64,000 nucleotides of DNA from Alloyangia mangrovi (lineage in GTDB: Bacteria; Pseudomonadota; Alphaproteobacteria; Rhodobacterales; Rhodobacteraceae): NCBI RefSeq assembly GCF_002300555.2, contig NZ_NTHN02000026.1, positions 1 through 64,000 of the forward strand. Reading direction: 5' to 3'. Shown here piece after piece: positions 8,948 to 18,671 of the stretch (the first letter of the stretch is position 1; every line of letters starts with the position of its first letter). The position numbers and the translations under genes were made by a program. A model generated the notes under the pieces. It had not been told where the DNA came from. It saw nothing but the letters and a program-made list of their open reading frames with translations, and did no database searches.

Positions 8948-10100
8948 ATGACCATCCAGTCCACCGATCCCGTCCAGCTGACCGCCGACCTCATCCGTTG
9001 CCCGTCGGTCACCCCCGAGGAGGGCGGCGCGCTGGTGCTGCTGCAGGGCCTTCTGGAAGCGGCGGGCTTTGCCTGCACGCGGGTCGACCGGGGCGGGGTG
9101 GCCAACCTCTTCGCCCGATGGGGTGAGAAGGGACATGCGAAGAGCTTCGGCTTCAACGGCCATACCGACGTGGTGCCGGTGGGCGATCTCGCCGCCTGGA
9201 CCGTCGATCCCTTCGGTGCCGAGGTGAAGGACGGCATCCTCTACGGTCGCGGTGCCACCGACATGAAGTCCGGTGTCGCCGCCTTTGCCGCCGCCGCCAT
9301 CGACTTCGTGAAGGAGACCCCGCCCGAGGGTGCCATCGTGCTGACCATCACCGGCGACGAGGAGGGCGACGCGGTGGACGGCACCACGGCTCTGCTCGAC
9401 TACATGGATGCGGAGGGCGAGAAGATGTCGATCTGCATCGTCGGCGAGCCGACCTGCCCTGAAGAGATGGGCGACATGATGAAGATCGGCCGCCGCGGCT
9501 CGATGAACGCGCATTTCACCATGATCGGCAAGCAGGGGCATTCGGCCTACCTCCACCGTGCGCTGAACCCGATGCCAGCCATGGCACGGCTGATGGACCG
9601 GCTGTCGAGCCATGTGCTCGACGAGGGGACCGACCATTTCGACCCCTCGACGCTGGCGGTGGTGACCATCGACACCGGCAACCCGGCGACCAACGTGGTG
9701 CCGGCGCAGACCCGCGCCACGCTCAACATCCGCTTCAACGACACCCACACCGGCGCCTCGCTCTCGGACTGGCTGCGCGAGGAGACCGCCAAGGTCGATG
9801 CCGAGTTCGGCACCCGCACCGAACTCAGGATCAAGATTTCGGGCGAGGCATTCCTGACCCCGCCGGGCCCGCTGTCGGAGCTGGTGGCAAAGTCGGTCGA
9901 GGCCGAGACCGGCCGCACCCCGGAGCTGTCGACCACGGGGGGGCACCTCGGACGCGCGCTTCGTGCGGCACCATTGCCCGGTGGTCGAGTTCGGGCTCGT
10001 CGGCAAGACGCTGCACCAGGTGGACGAGAACGTCGAGGTGGCGCAGATCGGACAGCTCAAGGCGATCTACACCCGGATGCTGCGCGACTATTTCGCCTGA
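8948..10100 (+). CDS. dapE: Succinyl-diaminopimelate desuccinylase DapE (apparent frameshift)
   Basis: DapE hydrolyses N-succinyl-LL-diaminopimelate to LL-DAP and succinate in the lysine and peptidoglycan pathway. M20 metallopeptidase motifs are present: [14 protein letters not shown] (metal His/Asp), [10 protein letters not shown], and [12 protein letters not shown] (catalytic and metal Glu). The frame breaks in a run of seven G at 9937-9943. Reading six G gives [20 protein letters not shown] and continues to the stop at 10098, for a normal 383 residues. The raw frame instead runs into unrelated sequence to 10315. DapE is normally essential, so a base-calling error is more likely than a pseudogene. 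It is paired with dapC downstream. Confidence 0.93.
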
Positions 10101-10105
10101 GGCGC

Positions 10106-10138
10106 GAGGGGCTGGCAGGGACCCTGTCCAGCCCCTTC
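10106..10138 (+). terminator. Hairpin terminator after dapE
   Basis: The stem GGGGCTGG/CCAGCCCC (10108-10115 with 10128-10135) has an inner AGGG/CCCT pairing and is followed by TTC. The T-tract is poor, so termination strength is uncertain. The remaining spacer to 10391 holds no ORF I trust. Confidence 0.45.
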
Positions 10139-10391
10139 GCCCGGCACGGGGAGGGGCGTGATTCGCCCCTTCTGCGTCTGGCCCTCCGCCACGGCAGGGC
10201 CGCGCTAAGTCGCCGGGGAGACATTGGAATTCCCTGCGGACCCGCCGAGGGGCGAAAATTTTACCGCGTTGCGACATTCCTGCCACGGCCTTCGCGCCGC
10301 GTGGAGTTGCGGTAGACGAAGCACGCCGCCTTGCGTATCCTCTGCCGCAAACGGGGCGCTCACGATCCCGACTTACAGAGGCAGTACTGGC

Positions 10392-11573
10392 ATGTTCCCC
10401 GAACGGTTCTCGAACCTTCCGGCTTACGCGTTCCCGCGCCTGCGGGCGTTGCTCGATTCCTTCGAGCCCGGCGGCGAGGTCATCCACATGACCATCGGCG
10501 AGCCGAAGCACGCCTTCCCGGCGTTCGTCGGCGAGGTGCTGGCAGAGTCGGTCCGGGAGTTCGGCAAATACCCGCCCAACGAGGGCACGCCGGAGCTGCG
10601 CGCCAATATCGCCGCCTGGATTACCCGCCGCTACGGCGTGACCGTCGATCCCGATACCCAGGTGACCACGGTCAATGGCACCCGCGAGGGGCTCTACAAC
10701 GCCGCCATGGCACTCTGCCCCGAGACCAAGAACGGTCGGCAGCCACTGGTTGTGATGCCCAACCCCTTCTACCAGGTCTACGCGGTGGCCGCGCTCTCGG
10801 TGGGCGCCGAGCCGGTCTATGTGAACGCCACCGAGGCTACCGGCCACCTGCCCGATATCGCGGGCCTGCCCGAGGACGTGCTGGCGCGCACCGCGTTGGT
10901 CTATTTCTGCTCGCCTGCCAACCCGCAGGGCGCCGTGGCGGACCGCGCCTATTGGGAGAGGCTGATCGCGCTTGGCGAGAAGCATGATTTCCAGATCCTC
11001 GCAGACGAGTGCTACTCCGAGATCTACCGCGGCGTGGCCCCGGTAGGCGCGCTGCAGGTTGCCACCGAGATGGACGCCGATCCCGAGCGGGTGGTGATCT
11101 TCCACTCGCTGTCGAAGCGCTCGAACCTGCCCGGTCTGCGCTCGGGCTTCGTCGCGGGCGGGCCCGAGAGCCTGCGCCGGATCAAGCAGCACCGGTCCTT
11201 TGCCGGCGCACCGCTGCCGCTTCCCGTGCAGCGCGTGTCCGAGCGGGTCTGGGCAGACGAGGCGCATGTGGAACAGAACCGCGCCCTCTATTTCGAGAAG
11301 TTCGAACTGGCGGACCGCATCTTCGGCAACGTGCCGGGCTACATGCCGCCGCAGGCCGGGTTCTTCCTCTGGCTGCCGGTCGAGGACGGCGAGGAAGCGG
11401 CGCTGAAGCTCTGGAAAGAGACCGGCGTGCGCGTGCTTCCGGGCGCCTACCTGTCGCGCGACACGGAAGAGGGGAACCCCGGCAAGGGCTTCCTGCGCGT
11501 GGCGCTGGTGGCCTCCCGCGAGGAAACCGAACGCGGGCTGACCCGGATCCGGGACTGCCTGTACGGGCTATAA
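10392..11573 (+). CDS. dapC: PLP-dependent aminotransferase, probable succinyldiaminopimelate transaminase DapC
   Basis: The 393-residue class I/II aminotransferase has the PLP lysine in HSLSKRSNLPGLRSGFVAGG and the substrate and cofactor motifs CSPANPQGAV and ILADECYSEIY. Proximity to dapE supports N-succinyl-L,L-DAP transaminase, the step just before DapE. Without that context it could be called an aspartate aminotransferase. I chose the ATG at 10392 (MFPERFSNLPAYAFPRL, a typical DapC start, with agagg about 11 bp upstream). The open frame back to 10224 is not conserved-looking. It lies 21 bp upstream of ftsK. Confidence 0.88.
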   Translation: MFPERFSNLPAYAFPRLRALLDSFEPGGEVIHMTIGEPKHAFPAFVGEVLAESVREFGKYPPNEGTPELRANIAAWITRRYGVTVDPDTQVTTVNGTREGLYNAAMALCPETKNGRQPLVVMPNPFYQVYAVAALSVGAEPVYVNATEATGHLPDIAGLPEDVLARTALVYFCSPANPQGAVADRAYWERLIALGEKHDFQILADECYSEIYRGVAPVGALQVATEMDADPERVVIFHSLSKRSNLPGLRSGFVAGGPESLRRIKQHRSFAGAPLPLPVQRVSERVWADEAHVEQNRALYFEKFELADRIFGNVPGYMPPQAGFFLWLPVEDGEEAALKLWKETGVRVLPGAYLSRDTEEGNPGKGFLRVALVASREETERGLTRIRDCLYGL

Positions 11574-11594
11574 TAAGAAACGACGAGGCGAGCG

Positions 11595-14500
11595 ATGGCA
11601 TATCAGGTGAAGGGGCGTGACCCGCTCTTCGACAGCAACATGCAGGCCGCGATCGAGAAGCGGGGCAGGGAGCTCGGCGGCATCGCCCTGATCGTTCTCG
11701 GCCTGCTTGCGGCGGCGATGATCGGCTCCTACACGCCGGACGATCCGTCGTGGCTCTCGGCCACCGATGCGCCGGTGCAGAACTGGCTCGGCCGGCTCGG
11801 CGCCTCGATCGCTGCGCCGCTGTTCATGATCGTCGGCCTTGGAAGCTGGGGCATCGCGCTGGTGCTGCTGGTCTGGGGCGTGCGCTTCGCCCTGCACCGC
11901 GGCGATGACCGGGCGCTGTCGCGCGTCGTCTTCGCGCCGATCTGGATCGCGCTGGCCTCGGTCTATGCCGCCGGGCTCACCACCGGGCCGGAATGGACCC
12001 ACAGCTTCGGCCTCGGAGGGCTCTTCGGCGACATGATGATGGGTACGGCGCTCGGCATCCTGCCGCTGAGCGCGGGCTTCGGGCTGAAGCTGCTGACCGT
12101 GCTGCTGGGCGGCGGGCTGCTGGCGCTTGGCGCCTTCGTGCTGGGCTTCACCAAGCCCGAGCTGCAGAACATCGCGCGCTTCCTGCTGGTCGGGCTGATC
12201 ATGTCCTACGCCTCGCTGCTGAACCTGCTGGGCCGCGGCGCCGGCGGCGCCATGGCCGCCGCCCACAAGGCGCAGTCCGCCCATTCCGATCGCCGTGCCC
12301 GCCGCGCCGAGGAGGCCGCCGAGGCCGAGGCCTGGGCCGCCACCCGCTACGGCGACACCGAGCAGGCGCAGGACTACGGGCAGGACTATGATCCGCACGA
12401 CTACGACCCCGAGCCGCCGGTGCAGGCGTCGCGCCCGGTCTCGCGGGTGCGCCGCGCTGCCCCGCCGCCGCTGGAGCTGGAGCCCGAAGAGCCCGAGCTG
12501 CTCGACGAGGACGACGCCTATGCCTACGCGCAGATGCAGGCCTGGGAGCAGGCCGCCGCACCCGCGCCAGCCCCCACACCCAGCCCGCGCCCGGCGCCCG
12601 AGGCGGTGAAAAAGCCAGGCCTTCTGGCCCGCATCACCCGCCGCGCCGAGCCGGATCCCGAACCCTATTATGACGACGAGGTCGAGCTCTTGCCGATCGA
12701 ACCCGACAACGGCGAGGATCGGATCCGCGCCAAGATCGCCCACGCGGTGAAGAGCCGCCGGCGCCCCGCTATGCCCTCCTTCGGCAGCTCGAGCCGCACC
12801 GAGGATCCCAGCAAGCCGCTGACCAAGGGCCGCGGCCGTGGCCCGGCGCCGCTGATCTACAAGCCGACGCAGCTCTTGCGCGCCGAGCCGCCGCTGACTG
12901 CCGCGCAGGCGGCGCAGGACCTGCCGCCCGAGCCGCCGCTCAACGCCTCTCGCGCGGTGCCGCCCGCGCCCGAGCACGTCGAGGGCTACGCCCGGACCTC
13001 GGGTCCCGCGCCCTTCACCCACGCCGAGGATCCCTATGACGCACCGCGCGCCGGCGTGCAGGGGTTCGACGACTACCGCGACTTCGACGATTACGGCGAC
13101 GAGGTCCCCGCGGCCTACAGCGCGAAGCCCGCTCCGGCGGCCCAGCCCCGCGCCGAGGACCGCTACCGCGCACAGCCGCTCGCCGAGGACGACCACGGCG
13201 AGGAGGACTATTCGGACGATTTCACCTCCGATGGTTACGACGACGGCTACGGTGACGACTACGCGGAGGCTGGGTCCGACGCGTATGGCATCGAGGACGA
13301 CGACGAGGATAATTACGTGCAGAGCTGGTCCAGCGATGCCGCGTCGCGCCCGGAGATTCCCGTCGCCCAGCCCCGCAAGGTGGTGCAGAAACCCGAGCCA
13401 AAGCCGATGCAGCCCTCGCGCCGCGCCCAGGCCGAGGCGCAGCCGGCGCTGCATTTCGCCGAGAACACCATCGACTACGAACTGCCGCCGCTGCATCTGT
13501 TGGCCAGCGCCGAGAACATCGAGCGCCACGTGCTTTCCGACGAGGCGCTGGAAGAGAACGCGCGGATGCTGGAATCGGTGCTCGACGACTACGGCGTGAA
13601 GGGCGAGATCGTTTCGGTCCGCCCCGGCCCCGTGGTCACCATGTACGAGCTCGAGCCCGCGCCCGGCCTCAAGGCGAGCCGCGTCATCGGCCTTGCCGAC
13701 GATATTGCCCGCTCGATGTCGGCTCTGTCCGCACGCGTCTCGACCGTGCCGGGCCGCTCGGTGATCGGGATCGAGCTGCCCAACGACAAGCGCGAGATGG
13801 TCTCCTTCCGCGAGATCCTCTCGAGCCGCGACTACGACAACGGCACCCAGCGCCTGCCGCTGGCGCTCGGCAAGGACATCGGCGGCGATCCCGTGGTCGC
13901 CAACCTCGCCAAGATGCCCCACCTGCTGATCGCCGGCACCACCGGCTCGGGCAAGTCGGTGGCGATCAACACGATGATCCTGTCGCTGCTCTACAAGCTG
14001 ACCCCCGAGGACCTGCGGCTGGTGATGATCGACCCGAAGATGCTGGAACTCAGCGTCTACGACGGGATCCCGCACCTGCTCTCCCCCGTTGTCACCGACC
14101 CCAAGAAGGCCGTCGTGGCCCTCAAGTGGGTCGTCGGCGAGATGGAGGACCGCTACCGCAAGATGTCGAAGATGGGCGTGCGCAACATCGACGGCTACAA
14201 TGGCCGCGTCGCGGAGGCGCTGAAGAAAGGCGAGATGTTCAAGCGCACCGTCCAGACCGGCTTCGACGACGAGACCGGCGAGCCGGTGTTCGAGACCGAG
14301 GAGTTCGAGCCGCGCAAGATGCCCTATATCGTCGTCATCGTCGATGAGATGGCCGACCTGATGATGGTCGCGGGCAAGGAGATCGAGGCCTGCATCCAGC
14401 GCCTTGCGCAGATGGCCCGTGCCTCCGGCATCCACCTGATCATGGCCACGCAGCGCCCCTCGGTGGACGTGATCACCGGCACCATCAAGGCCAACTTCCC

Positions 14501-14987
14501 GACCCGCATCTCCTTCCAGGTGACCTCGAAGATCGACAGCCGCACCATCCTTGGCGAGATGGGCGCCGAGCAGCTTCTGGGCATGGGCGACATGCTCTAC
14601 ATGGCTGGCGGCGCACGGATCACCCGCTGCCACGGTCCCTTTGTGAGCGATGAAGAGGTCGAGGAGGTGGTGAACCACCTCAAGGCCTTCGGCCCGCCGG
14701 AATACGTCAACGGCGTGGTGCAGGGACCGGACGACGAGAAGGCCGAGAACATTGACGCTGTACTGGGGCTCAACACCGGCGGCAACACCGACGGTGAGGA
14801 TGCGCTCTACGACCAGGCGGTGGCCATCGTCGTCAAGGACCGCAAGTGCTCGACCTCCTACATCCAGCGCAAGCTCGGCATCGGCTACAACAAGGCCGCG
14901 CGCCTGGTGGAGCAGATGGAGGACGAGGGCGTCGTCTCGGCGGCCAACCACGTCGGCAAGCGCGAGATCCTCGTGCCCGAGCAGTGA
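11595..14987 (+). CDS. ftsK: DNA translocase FtsK
   Basis: This 1130-residue septal motor moves chromosome termini and activates XerCD at dif. The N-terminus has four or five membrane segments (about residues 20-210). A long low-complexity linker follows (about 220-630), rich in Pro, Ala, Asp, Glu and Tyr. The RecA-like motor carries Walker [16 protein letters not shown] and Walker [15 protein letters not shown]. The C-terminal gamma winged helix (last 65 residues, [20 protein letters not shown]) reads KOPS. The linker is unusually acidic and tyrosine-rich, but this is not unusual for the order. It is probably transcribed with dapC. A strong terminator inside a repeat follows. Confidence 0.97.
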   Translation: MAYQVKGRDPLFDSNMQAAIEKRGRELGGIALIVLGLLAAAMIGSYTPDDPSWLSATDAPVQNWLGRLGASIAAPLFMIVGLGSWGIALVLLVWGVRFALHRGDDRALSRVVFAPIWIALASVYAAGLTTGPEWTHSFGLGGLFGDMMMGTALGILPLSAGFGLKLLTVLLGGGLLALGAFVLGFTKPELQNIARFLLVGLIMSYASLLNLLGRGAGGAMAAAHKAQSAHSDRRARRAEEAAEAEAWAATRYGDTEQAQDYGQDYDPHDYDPEPPVQASRPVSRVRRAAPPPLELEPEEPELLDEDDAYAYAQMQAWEQAAAPAPAPTPSPRPAPEAVKKPGLLARITRRAEPDPEPYYDDEVELLPIEPDNGEDRIRAKIAHAVKSRRRPAMPSFGSSSRTEDPSKPLTKGRGRGPAPLIYKPTQLLRAEPPLTAAQAAQDLPPEPPLNASRAVPPAPEHVEGYARTSGPAPFTHAEDPYDAPRAGVQGFDDYRDFDDYGDEVPAAYSAKPAPAAQPRAEDRYRAQPLAEDDHGEEDYSDDFTSDGYDDGYGDDYAEAGSDAYGIEDDDEDNYVQSWSSDAASRPEIPVAQPRKVVQKPEPKPMQPSRRAQAEAQPALHFAENTIDYELPPLHLLASAENIERHVLSDEALEENARMLESVLDDYGVKGEIVSVRPGPVVTMYELEPAPGLKASRVIGLADDIARSMSALSARVSTVPGRSVIGIELPNDKREMVSFREILSSRDYDNGTQRLPLALGKDIGGDPVVANLAKMPHLLIAGTTGSGKSVAINTMILSLLYKLTPEDLRLVMIDPKMLELSVYDGIPHLLSPVVTDPKKAVVALKWVVGEMEDRYRKMSKMGVRNIDGYNGRVAEALKKGEMFKRTVQTGFDDETGEPVFETEEFEPRKMPYIVVIVDEMADLMMVAGKEIEACIQRLAQMARASGIHLIMATQRPSVDVITGTIKANFPTRISFQVTSKIDSRTILGEMGAEQLLGMGDMLYMAGGARITRCHGPFVSDEEVEEVVNHLKAFGPPEYVNGVVQGPDDEKAENIDAVLGLNTGGNTDGEDALYDQAVAIVVKDRKCSTSYIQRKLGIGYNKAARLVEQMEDEGVVSAANHVGKREILVPEQ

Positions 14988-15009
14988 GCGCCGCCCCGGC
15001 GCCACGCCC

Positions 15010-15137
15010 GTGGCCCCGGAGCGACAGGCGTATTTGAGAAGAGAAGAAAAGCCCGGGAGTGCGCGCTCCCGGGCTTTTCTTCTAGGTGCAAATATCCCGG
15101 GGGAGCCCGCAGGGCGGGGGCGGAGCCCCCTCTTCTT
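15010..15137 (+). repeat. Dispersed intergenic repeat, copy B (full-length form, includes terminator)
   Basis: It has the same architecture as copy A: left arm from gtggccccggag, core TTCTTCTAGGtgcAAATATC (15078-15095), small stem GCCC-gca-GGGC (15105-15115) and a final GGGGGCggaGCCCCC hairpin. It occupies most of the 295-bp ftsK-lolA spacer. The arms flanking the core form a perfect 18-bp stem (see terminator 15042-15083). Confidence 0.88.
15042..15083 (+). terminator. Strong terminator after ftsK, embedded in repeat B
   Basis: A perfect 18-bp stem (15042-15059 with 15066-15083) has a six-base loop and A-rich and T-rich outer ends (AGAAGAAAA / TTTTCTTCT). It could therefore terminate transcription from either side. 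The T-rich arm is the same TTTTCTTCT that begins every copy of the repeat core. Confidence 0.85.
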
Positions 15138-15282
15138 GCGCGGAGCAGCGCCGCCGCGCGAACGCGGGGGCTTTGATCGCCCGCCTGCAAGCCCTAGATA
15201 GGCTTCAACGCCTGCCTGATATCGCATAGCCGCGGCGCGGTGTGCGACAGATGGGCAGACCACGGCCAGAAGGACCTGACGA

Positions 15283-15864
15283 ATGATCCGCACTCTCATC
15301 GCCGCGCTCACGGCGCTGGTGCTCACCACGCTGCCGGCGGCGGCGCAGAAGCTTTCGCTGGGCGAGGTGTCCCAGTACCTGAACTCGATCCAGTCCGCGA
15401 AGGGCCAGTTCACCCAGATCAACGGCGACGGCTCGATCTCCACCGGCACGATCTCGATCAAGCGCCCGGGCAAGGTGCGCTTCGAGTACAATCCCCCGGA
15501 CCAGGCGCTGGTACTGGCCTGGGCGGGGGCGGTCTATGTCTTCGACAAGAAGCTGGGCGGCCAGCCCGAGACCTACCCGCTGAGCCAGACGCCGCTGTCG
15601 ATCATCCTCGACCGCAACGTCAATCTGGGCCGCGCCGGCATGGTGACCGGGCACGGTTACGACGGCACCGCCACCACGGTGACTGCGCAGGACCCGCAGC
15701 ATCCGGACCGCGGGACGATCCAGATGAAGTTCACCTCGAACCCGGTGCAACTGCGGCAATGGGTGATCACCGATGGCAACGGTGCCAAGACCACGGTGGT
15801 GCTCGGCGCGCTCAGCAATGCCGAGCTGCCGAACTCGGTCTTCGACGTGAACCGGGTGAAGTGA
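15283..15864 (+). CDS. lolA: Outer-membrane lipoprotein carrier protein LolA
   Basis: This 193-residue periplasmic chaperone carries lipoproteins from LolCDE to the outer membrane. The signal peptide is MIRTLIAALTALVLTTLPAAAQ. The mature protein has the LolA pattern: SLGEVSQYLNSIQSAKGQFT, IKRPGKVRFEYNPP, and the long beta-barrel half to the C-terminus. Length is typical for alphaproteobacteria. It sits downstream of ftsK as in many Rhodobacterales, but repeat B with its terminator lies between them, so it probably has its own promoter. A terminator follows at 15903. Confidence 0.93.
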   Translation: MIRTLIAALTALVLTTLPAAAQKLSLGEVSQYLNSIQSAKGQFTQINGDGSISTGTISIKRPGKVRFEYNPPDQALVLAWAGAVYVFDKKLGGQPETYPLSQTPLSIILDRNVNLGRAGMVTGHGYDGTATTVTAQDPQHPDRGTIQMKFTSNPVQLRQWVITDGNGAKTTVVLGALSNAELPNSVFDVNRVK

Positions 15865-15902
15865 TCCTGCCACCCGGAGCCCTCATCCGCGCCAAGACGC
15901 AG

Positions 15903-15932
15903 AAGGCCGGGCGCGATGCCCGGCCTTTCGCG
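15903..15932. terminator. Bidirectional terminator between lolA and the lipoprotein transglycosylase
   Basis: The perfect stem AAGGCCGGGC/GCCCGGCCTT (15903-15912 with 15918-15927) has loop GCGAT and a TTCGCGTTT tail. The genes are convergent here, so it can serve both. Confidence 0.8.
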
Positions 15933-15948
15933 TTTCGTTGGCGCTGGA

Positions 15949-16546
15949 TTACCAGCGGCGCGCCTGGCGGCAATTGGCCAGTTGCACCTCGTAAACCACG
16001 GCGCGGTTGCCCACGTCCTCGGCCACGCGCAGCAGCCAGGACTTGCTATTGTAGGTCCCGCGCGAGAAGCCGCCGCGGCCCTCGTGGTAGGCAAGGTATT
16101 GGTTGCGTGCGTCGCGCAGACTGATTCCCAACCGATCGCGGCTACCGGCCATGTACCAGCCCATGAAATCCGTCGCGTCGCGGATGTCGTCGCGGTCGGC
16201 GCGCCAGCGGCCGGTCTCTTTGAGGTATTCGTCCCAGGTGCCGTCCAGCGCCTGGCTGTAGCCATAGGCCGAGCTCTGCCGACCGTAGGGAATCACCCCG
16301 AGTGCATAGCGGAACGGCGTCCGCGCATCCGAGATGAACTTGCTTTCCTGGTAGATCGTCGCCATTTGCACGTGAACGGGCACCCCCCCATTTGCGCTCC
16401 GCGTCGCGGAAGGCGCGGATATACTGGGGGCGCTCACGGATAATGGCGCATGCATCTTCTAGGTCATTCGGGGCGCGGCCTGCACCGCCACCACCGCAGG
16501 ACGCGGCCAACAAGACCAGCGTCGCCGCGCGAAGCCATCTGCTCAT
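15949..16546 (-). CDS. Transglycosylase SLT-domain lipoprotein (apparent frameshift)
   Basis: The start MSRWLRAATLVLLAASCGGG at 16546 has a lipobox (LAASC), predicting a lipid-anchored envelope protein. The C-terminal SLT-like domain has the catalytic-Glu motif IYQESKFISDARTP and later GYSQALDGTWDEYLKETG. The two halves lie in different frames. Seven C at 16383-16389 break the protein at ERKWG, and reading six gives ERKWGVPVHVQMATIYQESK and 198 residues in total. The same +1 G/C-run pattern occurs in five other genes here. It is convergent with lolA and divergent from hspQ. Confidence 0.85.
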
Positions 16547-16769
16547 CTGCCTCTCGCTTTTTTCTGCTCTTCTGGAAGTCTTTTTTGCCTTTTGTTGACA
16601 GGGATTTTACCGCAAAGCCACCCGCGTTGGAATCACAATTCCTTCAATGGGGTCCGGCGGATCTCCGCCAAACTGTCGGCCCGGGGTCCACAGTGTGTTT
16701 CCACCGACGCCCGGCAAGGCGTTGGACATGTTGCCGCAAAAATGTCAAAAATTGTTCTCAGAGGTGAAC

Positions 16770-17096
16770 ATGCACACAGCGCGCGCGAAATATCATCTGG
16801 GCCAGGTTGTCCGCCATCGCAAGCACCCGTTCCGCGGCGTGGTCTTCGATGTCGACCCCGAGTTCAGCAACACCGAGGAGTGGTACGAGGCCATTCCCGA
16901 GGACTCGCGCCCGCGCCGTGAGCAGCCCTTCTACCACCTTCTGGCCGAGAACGATCAGAGCTTCTACGTGGCCTATGTGTCCGAGCAGAACCTGATCGCC
17001 GACTACTCGGGCGAGCCGGTGGAGCATCCCGACATCCCCGATCTCTTCGGTGCTTTTGTCGATGGCAGCTACGAGCTGCACTTCCAGATGAACTGA
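16770..17096 (+). CDS. hspQ: Heat shock protein HspQ (YccV family)
   Basis: The 108-residue protein is of the hemimethylated-DNA-binding/YccV family. In enterobacteria HspQ is a specificity factor for Lon and influences DnaA levels. Typical sequence includes KYHLGQVVRHRKHPFRGVVF, DVDPEFSNTEEWYEAIP and QPFYHLLAENDQSFYVAYVSEQNL. I chose the ATG at 16770, preceded by gaggtg. The frame is open to 16647 but that part is not family-like. The 220-bp spacer to the divergent lipoprotein gene is comparatively AT-rich and should hold its promoter. I could not assign a sigma-32 site. Confidence 0.93.
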   Translation: MHTARAKYHLGQVVRHRKHPFRGVVFDVDPEFSNTEEWYEAIPEDSRPRREQPFYHLLAENDQSFYVAYVSEQNLIADYSGEPVEHPDIPDLFGAFVDGSYELHFQMN

Positions 17097-17099
17097 GGG

Positions 17100-17129
17100 G
17101 CAAGAGCTTCGAAGGCTCTTGCGGTTTTC
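17100..17129 (+). terminator. Terminator after hspQ
   Basis: The stem GCAAGAGC/GCTCTTGC (17100-17107 with 17115-17122) is followed by GGTTTTCTT. Confidence 0.8.
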
Positions 17130-17156
17130 TTCAAGGAAATCTGGGTCGTGCCCGGA

Positions 17157-18200
17157 TCAGGCGGCGTCGCGCAGCAGGTCGAGGAAGGCGCTGACGTCCG
17201 AGGGCTGCAGCGACCAGTCGCAGACCAGTCGGCCGGTGAGCAACTCGGCATCGTCGCCCTCGAGATCGCCCGAGGGATAGTAGACCGCCCCGGCCTCCAG
17301 CACCCTGCGGTGGGCCGCGCGCGGCATCTCGAAGAAGATCATGTTGGCATGGGTGTCATTGTGCACCGTCAGCCCCAAACCCTTCAGGCCTTGCAGCAGC
17401 TGGTCGCAGCGCGCGTTGGCTTTTTCCGCCAACTCCTTCCAGAGGTCGCCCTCGAGGTAGGCGTCCATCTGTGCCGCGAGGTAGCGGTGCTTGGAGAAGA
17501 GATGCGCGCCGCGCTTGCGGCGGTATTCGAACTCCTGCGCCTGCTCGGGATCGAAGATCACCACCGCCTCGACGCCCATCAGCCCGTTCTTGGTGCCGCC
17601 GAAGACGCAGATGTCGACGCCGGACTTCCAGCTCATCTCGGCCGGGGTGGCGCCGAGCTTCACCGCGGCATTGGCAAAGCGTGCGCCGTCGAGGTGCACG
17701 GGCAGACCATACTCGCGGGCCACGGCGGTCAGCGCGCGCAGCTCTTCGAGCGTGTAGTAGTTGCCCTTCTCGGTCAGCTGGGTGATCGAGACCGGGCCGC
17801 GTTTGGGGCCGTGCACGCCGCGGGTCTCCTCGCCCTCGATGGCCGCGCGCAGCGCCTCGGGGGTCATGCGGTCGCCGCCCTTGACCAGCGTCAGCTTGGC
17901 GCCGCCGGAGTAGAACTCGGGCGCGTTGCACTCGTCCTCGTGGATATGCGCGACGGGCGAGCAGAAGACCGTGGCATAGGGCGGGCAGAGTGTTGCCAGC
18001 GCCAGCGAGTTCGCCGCGGTGCCGGTGGGCACCAGGTAGACCGCCGCTTCGGGGGCTTCGAAAAGGTCGCGGATGCGATCGGCAACTTGAAGCGACAGCG
18101 CGTCCGATCCGTAGCCCGAGGTGTGGCCCTCATTGGCGCGGGTCATCGCCTCGAGCACCTGCGGAGGGACGGGGCCGGAATTGTCGGAGGCAAAGAACAT
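17157..18200 (-). CDS. ltaE: Low-specificity L-threonine aldolase
   Basis: This 347-residue PLP enzyme of the beta-eliminating lyase family splits L-threonine or allo-threonine to glycine and acetaldehyde. The N-terminal FFASDNSGPVPPQVLEAM, the EGHTSGYGSDALS pocket and the PLP lysine in FGGTKNGLMGVEAVV are typical. Its ATG overlaps the ycgN stop (ATGA at 18200). It is therefore the last gene of a tightly packed ribF-ycgN-ltaE unit on the minus strand. Substrate stereochemistry cannot be read from sequence. Confidence 0.93.
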   Translation of the reverse strand: MFFASDNSGPVPPQVLEAMTRANEGHTSGYGSDALSLQVADRIRDLFEAPEAAVYLVPTGTAANSLALATLCPPYATVFCSPVAHIHEDECNAPEFYSGGAKLTLVKGGDRMTPEALRAAIEGEETRGVHGPKRGPVSITQLTEKGNYYTLEELRALTAVAREYGLPVHLDGARFANAAVKLGATPAEMSWKSGVDICVFGGTKNGLMGVEAVVIFDPEQAQEFEYRRKRGAHLFSKHRYLAAQMDAYLEGDLWKELAEKANARCDQLLQGLKGLGLTVHNDTHANMIFFEMPRAAHRRVLEAGAVYYPSGDLEGDDAELLTGRLVCDWSLQPSDVSAFLDLLRDAA

Positions 18201-18671
18201 CAGGTGGGCTCCTCGATGATGTAGTCTTCCCAGTCGTCCTCGCCGACCTCGAACTCGGGCACTGTGCGGCCACGCATCGACACGCCAGCGGCATGCACGC
18301 TCTCGGGATCACCCGAGATCAGCGGGTGCCAGTCATAGAGCGGCTTGCCCTGCCAGAGCAGGCGATAGGCGCAGGTTTCGGGCATCCAATAGGCGTGTTC
18401 GTCGATGTTGTCGGGCCGCAGGACGATGCATTCCGGTACGAACTGGTGCCGGATCTCGTAATTGGAGCAGAGGCAGGACTGGTCGTCGAGCAGACGGCAG
18501 GACACGCAGGTCAGCGCGACCTCGCCGGTCTCCTCGTCCTCGAGCTTGTTGAGGCAACACTTGCCGCAGCCGTCGCAGAGCGCCTCCCACTCCTTGTCGT
18601 TGAGCTTGGAGAGCGGCTTCTTTTCCCAGAAGCGGGGGGGTGAGCCCCTTGCGGTCGATAGGGTCGGTCAT
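18200..18671 (-). CDS. ycgN: YcgN family cysteine-cluster protein (apparent frameshift)
   Basis: Start MTDPIDRKGLTP at 18671. Seven C on this strand (18634-18640) shift the frame. With six the protein continues RFWEKKPLSKLNDKEWEALC, then DGCGKCCLNKLED and CVSCRLLDDQSCLCSNY, for 156 residues. The CxxCxxCC-type cysteines are the UPF0153/YkgJ-like putative Fe-S or zinc-binding motif. The function of the family is not established. The start overlaps the ribF stop by 4 bp and the stop overlaps the ltaE start, so it is translationally coupled on both sides. A real frameshift would disturb ltaE coupling. Confidence 0.9.

Noticed and set aside
11568-15491. Minus-strand open frame of about 1300 codons opposite ftsK
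   Set aside because: It mirrors ftsK codon by codon and reads as low-complexity His/Arg/Gly/Leu sequence. Long antisense frames are common in high-GC DNA, and FtsK motifs on the plus strand are unambiguous.
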